From: Tannerella sp.
GTDB taxonomy: Bacteria; Bacteroidota; Bacteroidia; Bacteroidales; Tannerellaceae
DNA length: 5,869 bases
Assembly (NCBI GenBank): GCA_031279875.1
Contig: JAITHS010000344.1
Coordinates: 1 to 5,869 of the forward strand
Direction of reading: 5' to 3'
How positions within the stretch are numbered: position 1 is the first letter of the stretch; each line of letters begins with the position of its first letter. Below, one piece after another: positions 1-5,762 of the stretch. The translations under genes and the position numbers were made by a program. The notes under the pieces were generated by a model that worked only from the letters and a program-made list of their open reading frames with translations, ran no database searches and had not been told where the DNA came from.

Positions 1-500
1 CGGATAGTGCCTCCGAAAGATTCTTTTTTAATGTCTTCATTTTCAAGCACAAACTTAACATCAAACATCCTTTCGAGTTTGCGTATCAGTTCGTCGAAAG
101 GCATGTTGTCGAACACTAATTCGTCTTTGCCTGTTGTTATCAAAACTTCATTAGTTGATTCGGTGTTACGAAGCAGATAACCGACTGTTCCGTAACAGGC
201 AATACCGAGTATGAAGACGGCGGCATAGCGCATGAAGAGTGAAATAACTTTTGCCGTAAACGTTTTTCCGGATAATGACAGCGCCTTTTCAAACCGACAC
301 CATTCCTGTCGGGTGTTGCTGTCTTTGACGTCGGTTTCCATCCTTGTCAAATCATACGTATCCTTGCGGGAACGAAATAACTCACGGTTTGCTTCGCTTT
401 CGTTGAGAATTTCAAGCAGTCGCTCTCTCTCGGCAGCCGTAGCCGTTCCTGTCAGATACGAAATTGTTAATTGTTCGATTTCTTTCATTTTGTGCGTCAT
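1..500 (-). CDS. FecR-like anti-sigma factor, compact form, partial (C-terminus off left edge)
   Basis: 166 codons are visible from the ATG at 500, and the frame stays open to the window edge. Residues 1-88 are a charged cytoplasmic region that begins like Bacteroidota anti-sigma proteins (EIEQLTISYLTG) and would bind the sigma factor encoded just upstream. Residues about 89-110 form one transmembrane segment (RYAAVFILGIACYGTVGYLL). After a linker of only about 15 residues comes a stretch typical of the DUF4974 (STN-like) domain: LVFDNMPFDELIRKLERMF, then DVKFVLENEDIKKESFGGTI. The FecR domain of roughly 100 residues, normally found between membrane segment and DUF4974 and rich in LPDGS-type strands, is not visible. 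The protein presumably holds the sigma factor at the inner membrane and releases it on a signal from an outer-membrane TonB-dependent receptor; that role is inferred from the family. A second in-frame ATG at 488 is an alternative start. The gene starts 33 bases after the sigma gene stop, so the two are probably cotranscribed. Confidence 0.8.
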   Translation of the reverse strand, partial: MTHKMKEIEQLTISYLTGTATAAERERLLEILNESEANRELFRSRKDTYDLTRMETDVKDSNTRQEWCRFEKALSLSGKTFTAKVISLFMRYAAVFILGIACYGTVGYLLRNTESTNEVLITTGKDELVFDNMPFDELIRKLERMFDVKFVLENEDIKKESFGGTI

Positions 501-519
501 TTTGTTGTAAGACGCACAA
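490..519 (-). promoter_or_regulatory. Hairpin spanning the anti-sigma start codon
   Basis: TTGTGCGTC at 490-498 and GACGCACAA at 511-519 form a perfect 9-bp inverted repeat with a 12-base loop. In the minus-strand mRNA the first arm lies in the sigma/anti-sigma spacer. The second arm begins at the G of the anti-sigma ATG (498-500) and covers codons 2-4. No U-tract follows, so it does not look like an intrinsic terminator. It may limit independent initiation on the anti-sigma gene and couple it to translation of the sigma gene, whose stop lies 15 bases upstream of the stem. The structure is seen in the sequence; the role is inferred. Confidence 0.55.
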
Positions 520-533
520 CCGGCCACAACTAC

Positions 534-1103
534 TTATAAAGGGAACCTCGAAATAATCGAAAAAAAACACAAAATAACGGGATAAAAATCTTTCAAATCT
601 TTTTTCAGCATCTTTAAAGCGCTGTAAATCTGATTTTCTACTGTTCTGATGCTAATACCGAGTTTGTCGGCAATATCACGGTTAGACATATTTTCAAAAC
701 GGCTCATCATAAAAATTTTACGGCAGGCGTCCGGCATTTGTTCCAAACTTTGATGTAACCGGTCTTCAAGGTCTTTAAGATATAGTTGCTGTAAGGCTTC
801 CGGCGCACCACAGGGATGTATCTCGTATTCGCGCAGTTGCCAGCCGACGTATTCTTCATGTTCCGCTTTCAGTTTCATTTCTCGAAAATGCGTCAGACAG
901 GCATTCGTAACAATCTGAAACAAATATGCACTGTGGGATGTCGTTATTATGTCAAAGTTTTCCCACAGTTTGATAAAAGAATCCTGCACAATATCCCGCG
1001 CCGTCTCTCTGTCGGCAATATATTTCCGACAATAAGCATAAATGCGCGGGTGCAGGTTTTTGTACATTTGCTCAAAATCTCTTTTGATGCTGTTGTCTGT
1101 CAT
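534..1103 (-). CDS. RNA polymerase ECF sigma-70 factor (Bacteroidota FecI-like)
   Basis: A 189-residue protein of normal length for an ECF sigma factor. Residues about 8-75 match region 2: DFEQMYKNLHPRIYAYCRKY, then the core-binding stretch ARDIVQDSFIKLWENF and the helix AYLFQIVTNACLTHFR. Residues about 112-168 match region 4: LEDRLHQSLEQMPDACRKIF, then the -35-binding helix-turn-helix NRDIADKLGISIRTVENQIY. Both DNA-binding regions look intact. I start at the ATG at 1103, directly before MTDNSIKRDFEQMY. The frame stays open upstream to 1208, but those 35 residues come from an intergenic repeat and do not look like sigma factor. The C-terminus ends in a hydrophobic tail (YPVILCFFSIISRFPL). It would direct RNA polymerase to a small regulon, usually genes for a TonB-dependent uptake system, and be held inactive by the membrane protein encoded downstream. 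I see no clear TAnnTTTG promoter in the 192 bases upstream. Confidence 0.92.
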   Translation of the reverse strand: MTDNSIKRDFEQMYKNLHPRIYAYCRKYIADRETARDIVQDSFIKLWENFDIITTSHSAYLFQIVTNACLTHFREMKLKAEHEEYVGWQLREYEIHPCGAPEALQQLYLKDLEDRLHQSLEQMPDACRKIFMMSRFENMSNRDIADKLGISIRTVENQIYSALKMLKKDLKDFYPVILCFFSIISRFPL

Positions 1104-1130
1104 GGGTTTGTTTATTGTTTTACGATAAGG

Positions 1131-1170
1131 AATGACGAATGCCCTGAGCGTTAATGCCCTCGCAATGACG
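1131..1170. repeat. Short repeated words in an A-B-B-A order
   Basis: aatgacg occurs at 1131-1137 and 1164-1170, and aatgccct at 1138-1145 and 1153-1160. This gives the order A, B, spacer, B, A, all in the same orientation. On the minus strand the right part reads CGTCATTGCGAG, a word resembling dispersed intergenic repeats in many bacteria. The same CGTCATT word also ends both copies of the 52-bp repeat. It lies in the presumed leader of the sigma factor gene, 27-67 bases before its ATG. Confidence 0.4.
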
Positions 1171-1181
1171 GACGTAAGTAC

Positions 1182-1233
1182 CAAACCGCTTGCAGGGTTT
1201 AAAACCACTGCAAGGGTTTAGGGTACCGTCATT
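1182..1233. repeat. 52-bp palindromic intergenic repeat, copy 1
   Basis: Identical at 51 of 52 positions to 5634-5685, in the same orientation; the one difference is A at 1220 against T at 5672. Similarity continues a few bases beyond 1233 if one base is inserted (CTTTC at 1234-1238). The core 1189-1214 folds into a near-perfect hairpin: CTTGCAG pairs with CTGCAAG, one bulged A, then GGTT pairs with AACC. Its location between genes, its palindromic form and its second copy suggest a dispersed REP- or MITE-like element. It has no long T-run after the stem, so a terminator role is uncertain. Confidence 0.85.
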
Positions 1234-1295
1234 CTTTCCATTTGTTTGATTTACTGATACGCAGTTAAGTAAAAAAACAAACTCCGTGTATTCGA

Positions 1296-2276
1296 TTACC
1301 ATGGAACTTTCTTGTTAGGGTCGGTGGTGGGTTTAGGGTATAGTTCGCCGCTACCGCCGCGATTCCACGATGTGATGACGGCTTTGACTTTACCTAATTG
1401 GGCTTCGACGAGGTTGTATTCGTTTTGACCGGAATGCTGTTCTACGCTGTAATAGCCCTGATAGCCGACGTCGCGAAGTACGGCGAGGCGTTGCGGCAGT
1501 TGCGGGTCTTCGCATACGTCCCATGGTATGTGGGTATGGCATACGTATGGTGCGGCGGCTTTCTCGGCAGCGCGGTTTTCGTCGTAATTGCCTAACCATC
1601 CGCCAAAGTGCATACAAATGCCAAAGCCTTTATGATCGACAGCTTTGATAAGTTTCTCCATGTGCTTCCATACCTTTTCAGGCCCCCAGTGCACTTCGGC
1701 GCCGACCTTGAAGCCGTTGTCGTAGGCATATTGTGCCAACTCTTTGTAACGTTTGACGATATAGTCAAACTCGGCGTCAGTCCAGCCGTCGGCATCTTTT
1801 CTGCCGTTACTCATGTACGGTCCTGCGTCGAAACGTACAAAACCGATACCTAACCGTTTTGCTATTTGCATGTAGCGGTCTTGTAGCGAGCGCATTTTGG
1901 CAGCGTCGTCATTGCCCGAAGCCATGATATGTGCGCCGTCAACGGCAATGTTAGGCACGCATAGTTGCCTGTCTTCGAGGGCTGAATGTACTTTGTCGAT
2001 GAAATCGTCTTCGAGCGACGGTAACATGCCGTTCCATAAGTCGGCCGCATCGAGACCGTAACGATAGCGGCATGTCTCAAAGAAATGGAAGATATCCATC
2101 ATCTTCGCGGCTACGAGGCCGTGAAAAGAGTACGAAAGCATTGATACTCTAATCGGCTTGAAAGCATCGCGGTTTGTCGGCAGTGCGCTCATAGCTGCCA
2201 TTGTTGCAACGGGTGCTGCCGCAATAGCAGCCGTCCCGATAGCCATGTTTCCGAAAAATTTACGTCTTGTTTGCAT
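1296..2276 (-). CDS. Tat-exported sugar phosphate isomerase/epimerase (AP endonuclease 2 family TIM barrel)
   Basis: A 326-residue protein, normal for this family plus a signal. It begins with a Tat signal: twin arginines in TRRKFFG (residues 3-9), then an Ala-rich hydrophobic stretch ending near residue 32, so it probably acts in the periplasm. The rest resembles a xylose isomerase-like TIM barrel. Likely metal or substrate ligands are in GAEVHWGPE (E194, H196), CMHFGGWLGN (H223), CHTHIPWD (H247, H249) and YSVEQHSG (E279). Where many relatives have Asp-x-x-His after strand six (as in CLDxGH), this protein has MHFGGW, which may alter the metal site. The start at 2276 places the Tat signal correctly. 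It begins 21 bases after the ATPase gene and is probably the last gene of the operon headed by the oxidoreductase at 5437; the two exported enzymes may act on the same sugar. The substrate cannot be named from sequence. Confidence 0.88.
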   Translation of the reverse strand: MQTRRKFFGNMAIGTAAIAAAPVATMAAMSALPTNRDAFKPIRVSMLSYSFHGLVAAKMMDIFHFFETCRYRYGLDAADLWNGMLPSLEDDFIDKVHSALEDRQLCVPNIAVDGAHIMASGNDDAAKMRSLQDRYMQIAKRLGIGFVRFDAGPYMSNGRKDADGWTDAEFDYIVKRYKELAQYAYDNGFKVGAEVHWGPEKVWKHMEKLIKAVDHKGFGICMHFGGWLGNYDENRAAEKAAAPYVCHTHIPWDVCEDPQLPQRLAVLRDVGYQGYYSVEQHSGQNEYNLVEAQLGKVKAVITSWNRGGSGELYPKPTTDPNKKVPW

Positions 2277-2297
2277 AATTATAATTTATTTTGATTA

Positions 2298-3869
2298 TCA
2301 GCATTTTACAATAGTTATATCTTCAACTACATCCCAGCCTATACGTTTATCCCATGATGTCTTTTTTGCTTTCGGTCGGCGGTCGAATATTATTAAGTAT
2401 GCCGGAGCGATTGGGTTTACTGTTTGGCGATAGTTACATATCTGTTCCAAACCTTCTGCCTGCACTGTTTTGGGAGTGTCGTAATAATGTATGATTTTGA
2501 TTTCGAGGATAAAAACTTGACCGTGATATTTTACTTCGAGGTCAAGTCGTCCTCGTCCGGCTGCTGCTTCGCGGTTGATGTCGCCTTCGCCGTTAGTAAT
2601 ACGTTGCAGGAAAGCCATCAGCAATAGATGCGGAAAGGCTTCGGTATAGTCAGCCTTTGCTTCCCATATTTCAGAGTGGCGACGCCAGAATTGCTGAAAC
2701 TCTTTCAACAAATTGTCCATATTGAGTGAGCCGTCGTCATTTTGCCATTTCCACGCAGTCGGTGGCGGCAGATTGGCATGATATCCGGAGTTAAAATAGC
2801 GTGTCAGTATTTCTTCATAAACGGGATTAGAGATTATAAATCCGTTTGAACCATCCCATCTAATAAGTCCCAAATCCATTGTCAGTTGAACATCAGGATT
2901 TAATTGACCTAATTGTGGGTCAATATCGCCTGTCATAATTGTTTCGATGATATGTCTGATACGAGGTTCGGCAAGTCTGTATGCCAGTGAATCAAGATGC
3001 GTCTCGCGAGCTATCACCATTTGCTGTCTCGCTTCTTTAACATGATTTATAGTAACCGTTTCGGTATTGTTGTAATCTAAAACCCGCATTGTAGCCCTTT
3101 GGAAGATGTTGTTGACTATCCACGGCTGCCCTTGCGACTGCTCCCAAACGTAATTAAGGGCATCGGCAGTGATTTGTTGACCGGTTTCTTCGGTATGTTG
3201 CGCAAAAAGCCTAATAATATCTTCTTGTGAGAAATTACCTATCAAAGCCGAATCTGCTTTGATATTGAATGGCGAGCCGGGGTTTGGCAAAACTCCTTCT
3301 TTGGATGCTGTGATGTAGTCTTTGAGGTCTCGCATGCCGACCAAAGCGATAGAAACGGGGAATGTACCAACGCCACGCATTGCAAAACCGTCGCGCAATT
3401 GACGCAAGAAACTAATCATTGTCTCGCCTTCGAGGGTATCGACCTCGTCAAAGAGGACAATTAACGGCTTTGGAGATACTAATTGCGCCCAGTTAACAAG
3501 TATAGCATGTAACATCCCTGCCGGAGTTTGTTCGGGCATAGTCGGAACAGGAACATTATATGCTTCGGCATATTTCATTATCGCTTCGCAAATCGCAGGC
3601 ATTGTTACATTAATATCAATAATGCCTTGACACCGTTCTACGCTCACATAGCACGACACAGCCTCGTCGCCCGAATTGATTTCGTTCATCCAACTCATAA
3701 GAAACGTCGTTTTGCCGGTCTGACGCGGCGCATGTAGCACCCAGTATAGTTTATCGCTAATATAACGATGCAGCTGCGCCCCTATAAGCCTGTCTTCGGG
3801 AGGAAGCATATAGTGGTCGTTAGGGTTGCAAAAACCTGTTGTGTTGAAAAATCTTACGTCTCGTTTCAT
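2298..3869 (-). CDS. AAA-like ATPase with C-terminal PD-(D/E)XK nuclease-like domain
   Basis: A 523-residue protein. The N-terminus (RFFNTTGFCNPNDHYMLPPE) is characteristic of AAA-like ATPases of the AAA_35 type. Walker A is APRQTGKTT at residues 47-55 (K53), Walker B is LIVLFDEVD at 136-144 (D141, E142), and a sensor-1-like strand is SIALVGMRD at 173-181. The C-terminal part (about 385-523) has the marks of a PD-(D/E)XK nuclease fold as in DUF1703-linked ATPases: GRGRLDLEV with D443, FILEIKI with E456 and K458, then EGLEQICNY. Both active sites look complete, so it should bind ATP and may cut nucleic acid; the biological role of such proteins is mostly unknown. I start at the ATG at 3869, five bases after the oxidoreductase stop, because the conserved sequence begins just after it. 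An ATG at 3887 would add six residues and overlap the upstream gene. It is cytoplasmic, with no signal peptide, and stands between two genes for exported sugar enzymes. Confidence 0.87.
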   Translation of the reverse strand: MKRDVRFFNTTGFCNPNDHYMLPPEDRLIGAQLHRYISDKLYWVLHAPRQTGKTTFLMSWMNEINSGDEAVSCYVSVERCQGIIDINVTMPAICEAIMKYAEAYNVPVPTMPEQTPAGMLHAILVNWAQLVSPKPLIVLFDEVDTLEGETMISFLRQLRDGFAMRGVGTFPVSIALVGMRDLKDYITASKEGVLPNPGSPFNIKADSALIGNFSQEDIIRLFAQHTEETGQQITADALNYVWEQSQGQPWIVNNIFQRATMRVLDYNNTETVTINHVKEARQQMVIARETHLDSLAYRLAEPRIRHIIETIMTGDIDPQLGQLNPDVQLTMDLGLIRWDGSNGFIISNPVYEEILTRYFNSGYHANLPPPTAWKWQNDDGSLNMDNLLKEFQQFWRRHSEIWEAKADYTEAFPHLLLMAFLQRITNGEGDINREAAAGRGRLDLEVKYHGQVFILEIKIIHYYDTPKTVQAEGLEQICNYRQTVNPIAPAYLIIFDRRPKAKKTSWDKRIGWDVVEDITIVKC

Positions 3870-3874
3870 AGTTA

Positions 3875-5437
3875 TTACATCTCCCATCCTTTGCGAACAT
3901 CTCTTGTAAGCAGTTTGTTGGCAGCCGCGTCGTTGGTAATGGTGCGTGTGGCGGGGTCGTAGAGGAGTTTCTTGCCGTTACACATCAGGGATACCGAACC
4001 GAGATTGAAGGTTTCGTTAACTTCTTTGGCAAACTCAAAAGAGCCGAGATTTTTCGACTTGCCTCGCACGCCGTCTATCCAATTTTGCAGCCAGCGGTCG
4101 GTACCGTCGGGCATAACGTCGTATGTGTTTGGTATTGTTGCTTCGCCTGTGATGTGGGCAAACTGTTTTGCGCGAGCGCCTACAATTACAGGTTTTTCGC
4201 GCAAAAAGCCCGACACTATTGCGCCTTCGGTACCGATAAACATCATCCCTTCTATCGGCAGGTCGTCGTTTTCGTAGCCTTCGGGTGCGGGAGGTTTCAT
4301 TCCTCCGTCATGCCATTGCAGTATTACGGAGCCGCTTTTGTCTTTATACGGCACCTCAAAACGGAATGCTGATGCCATCGGATAAGAATAGTCGTTGACG
4401 ATAGTGCGTGGCGTGTTGTTAGGATTAAATCCGATAACTCGCGAGAAACGGCTGCTGCACGACACTGCGGAGTCAAGTTTCATGGCGTCAAACACCGACC
4501 AGAGGCTGTAATAGCCCATATCGGCTATCGAGCCTGCGCCAAATTCATACCATCCGCGAAACGTCATGTAGGTATATGCGTTGTGATAGTCGCGCATTTG
4601 AGCCGGTCCGAGCCATAAATCCCAGTTAAAGCCATCAGGTATAGCCTGTTTATCTTTCGGGATTTCGGAATACTGTGGCCATACCGGACGATTAGTCCAG
4701 TTGTGTATTTCTTTTAGTTTACCTATTGCGCCCGCATCAATCCAGCGTTTGATTTGATTCATTTCTTTGCCGTCGCCGAAAGCGTTGTAAGCCATCATGT
4801 GGGTTGACAGTTTTGTCGAAGCGCGTGCAACGTCAACTACTTTCATCGCTTCTGTCATCTTGTTACCAAGCGGTTTGTGCATAATCACATGCTTGCCGCG
4901 ACGCATACATTCAAGCGCCTGAAAAGCATGTTGATGGTCGGGCGACATAATTTTGACGGCATCAACATCTTTTAGAGTATCAAGAAGTTCGCGAAAATCT
5001 TCCGCTTCCGCAACACTTCCTTTGTAGTTTTTACGATTAAGCCGATAATATTTTTCTACGACTTCTTTCATAATCATTCGACCGCCGGGAATACCTTTTA
5101 TATCCGGTTTCCAGTCTGGTTCGCCAATCAGTTTGCGGATATTATTAGCCAATCCGTTCGGACTCCAATCGCGGTAGTCATAACTTTCGCGGTTAGGGTC
5201 GGCAACACCGACTATTTCAATAGCGGGAGCTTTTAGCAGACCGTAGATTTCGTGATGACCTTCTGTTCCACAGCCGATATGTAGAAGAGTAATGCGGTCG
5301 CTTGGCGCCACCAAGCCGTTTTTGCGTGCTGCTCCGACGCTTGCCGAAATGACGTGCGACGGCACTACCGTCAACGCACCGACTGCCGCTGCGCTGGTCG
5401 TCAGAAATTCACGACGTGAGATGTTGTCTTTTTTCAT
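3875..5437 (-). CDS. Tat-exported Gfo/Idh/MocA family oxidoreductase
   Basis: A 520-residue protein. A Tat signal opens it: ISRREFLTTSAAAVGALTVV with the twin arginines at residues 8-9 and likely cleavage near 32. The NAD(P)-binding Rossmann fold starts at ITLLHIGCGTEGHHEIYGLL (glycines 55-60), with an acidic residue at the end of strand two (VGVADPN, D80). Then come VDAVKIMSPDHQHAFQALEC and GKHVIMHKPLGNKM, where K188 corresponds to the conserved Lys of the EKP motif but the Glu is His. A segment of about 60 residues (86-145) is inserted inside the Rossmann domain, and the protein is longer than the usual 350-450 residues, as in many Bacteroidota members. The C-terminal substrate domain includes GAGSIADMGYYSLWSVFDAM. 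It probably oxidises, or changes by an oxidation-reduction cycle, a sugar or glycoside in the periplasm; GH109-like glycosidase chemistry is possible but not shown. It heads a three-gene operon and has its own promoter element upstream. Confidence 0.9.
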   Translation of the reverse strand: MKKDNISRREFLTTSAAAVGALTVVPSHVISASVGAARKNGLVAPSDRITLLHIGCGTEGHHEIYGLLKAPAIEIVGVADPNRESYDYRDWSPNGLANNIRKLIGEPDWKPDIKGIPGGRMIMKEVVEKYYRLNRKNYKGSVAEAEDFRELLDTLKDVDAVKIMSPDHQHAFQALECMRRGKHVIMHKPLGNKMTEAMKVVDVARASTKLSTHMMAYNAFGDGKEMNQIKRWIDAGAIGKLKEIHNWTNRPVWPQYSEIPKDKQAIPDGFNWDLWLGPAQMRDYHNAYTYMTFRGWYEFGAGSIADMGYYSLWSVFDAMKLDSAVSCSSRFSRVIGFNPNNTPRTIVNDYSYPMASAFRFEVPYKDKSGSVILQWHDGGMKPPAPEGYENDDLPIEGMMFIGTEGAIVSGFLREKPVIVGARAKQFAHITGEATIPNTYDVMPDGTDRWLQNWIDGVRGKSKNLGSFEFAKEVNETFNLGSVSLMCNGKKLLYDPATRTITNDAAANKLLTRDVRKGWEM

Positions 5438-5458
5438 GTTCTTAATATTTTAAAAACG

Positions 5459-5466
5459 CAAAGATA
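5459..5466 (-). promoter_or_regulatory. Bacteroidota-type -7 promoter element for the three-gene operon
   Basis: The minus strand reads TATCTTTG, a full match to the primary-sigma -7 consensus TAnnTTTG of Bacteroidota, and is followed by C. It lies 21 bases upstream of the oxidoreductase ATG, giving a short leader. A possible -33 TTTG lies on the minus strand at 5490-5493, but the spacer is 23 bases, a little longer than usual, so that half is weak. The surrounding DNA is A/T-rich. Confidence 0.65.
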
Positions 5467-5536
5467 GTATTTTTTGCTGTATTCTCGGCCAAAATGCTGA
5501 AAAAATTTTTGAAAGTCGTTTCTGGCAGTAATGTCT

Positions 5537-5565
5537 TATTGTTTGCATATTGTTTGCATATTGTT
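5537..5565. repeat. 11-base tandem repeat (TATTGTTTGCA)
   Basis: Two perfect copies at 5537-5547 and 5548-5558 are followed by a partial third (TATTGTT at 5559-5565). It lies about 70 bases upstream of the operon's -7 element. No function can be assigned; it could serve as repeated half-sites for a regulator or be a product of replication slippage. Confidence 0.7.
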
Positions 5566-5613
5566 CAGTATCTGTCCATAAAGTCGTTTTGTACCTTACC
5601 AATGACATGATAC

Positions 5614-5634
5614 CTTCTGCTTTCTGCTTTCTGC
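5614..5634. repeat. 7-base tandem repeat (TTTCTGC)
   Basis: Three units at 5614-5620, 5621-5627 and 5628-5634; the first differs at one base (CTTCTGC). It directly abuts the left edge of the second copy of the 52-bp repeat. Confidence 0.65.
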
Positions 5635-5685
5635 AAACCGCTTGCAGGGTTTAAAACCACTGCAAGGGTTTTGGGTACCGTCATT
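5634..5685. repeat. 52-bp palindromic intergenic repeat, copy 2
   Basis: Direct repeat of 1182-1233 with one mismatch. The hairpin core is at 5641-5666. The bases to the left of the two copies are unrelated, and those to the right diverge after about five more bases, so the unit has defined ends. Together the two copies bracket the whole three-gene operon and its promoter. Confidence 0.85.
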
Positions 5686-5694
5686 ACTTTCGCC

Positions 5695-5757
5695 GTTCGG
5701 ACAAGGCAGGCAGAGCCTGCGTAGATAGAGCAGACAAGGTAGTAACCTTGTCCGAAC
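5695..5757. repeat. Nested inverted repeats downstream of the right-end gene
   Basis: An outer perfect 12-bp inverted repeat pairs GTTCGGACAAGG (5695-5706) with CCTTGTCCGAAC (5746-5757). Inside are two further perfect hairpins: GCAGGC/GCCTGC (5706-5711 and 5715-5720, 3-base loop) and ACAAGGT/ACCTTGT (5734-5740 and 5745-5751, 4-base loop). The outer stem and the second inner stem compete for the same right-hand bases, so two alternative folds are possible. It lies eight bases past the stop of the right-end gene and could end its transcripts or protect their 3' end, but there is no T-run after the stem on the minus strand. Confidence 0.75.
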
Positions 5758-5762
5758 AGCGG

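Larger units (their letters stand above)
1104..1295. other. Intergenic region with repeat elements
   Basis: 192 bases between the TIM-barrel gene and the sigma gene. Open frames here (including one at 1120-1302 and the upstream extension of the sigma gene) show no protein-like composition and lie across the repeats, so I regard them as spurious. The region holds the 52-bp palindromic repeat at 1182-1233 and a set of short repeated words at 1131-1170. A T-run on the minus strand (revcomp of about 1271-1277) follows the TIM-barrel stop but has no clear stem in front of it. No convincing promoter or terminator was found. Confidence 0.6.

Noticed and set aside
232..510. 92-codon open frame on the plus strand
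   Set aside because: It lies antisense to the anti-sigma gene, whose minus-strand product has clear domain features.
1104..1208. Upstream extension of the sigma factor to an ATG at 1208, adding 35 residues
   Set aside because: The added residues come from the 52-bp repeat and neighbouring repeat words; the conserved sigma region starts right after the ATG at 1103.
1189..1214. The hairpin as an intrinsic terminator of the three-gene operon
   Set aside because: No T-run follows the stem on the minus strand, and the same element also occurs at 5641-5666 in a different context; termination here is possible but not supported.
1182..1233. The palindromic repeat as a CRISPR repeat
   Set aside because: There is only one copy per location, with no spacer-repeat periodicity and no cas genes.
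1120..1302. 60-codon open frame on the minus strand
   Set aside because: It overlaps the end of the TIM-barrel gene and runs through repeats; its composition does not look like protein.
3870..3887. ATG at 3887 as the start of the ATPase gene
   Set aside because: It would overlap the oxidoreductase gene by 13 bases and add six residues not typical of the family; the ATG at 3869 sits directly before the conserved start.
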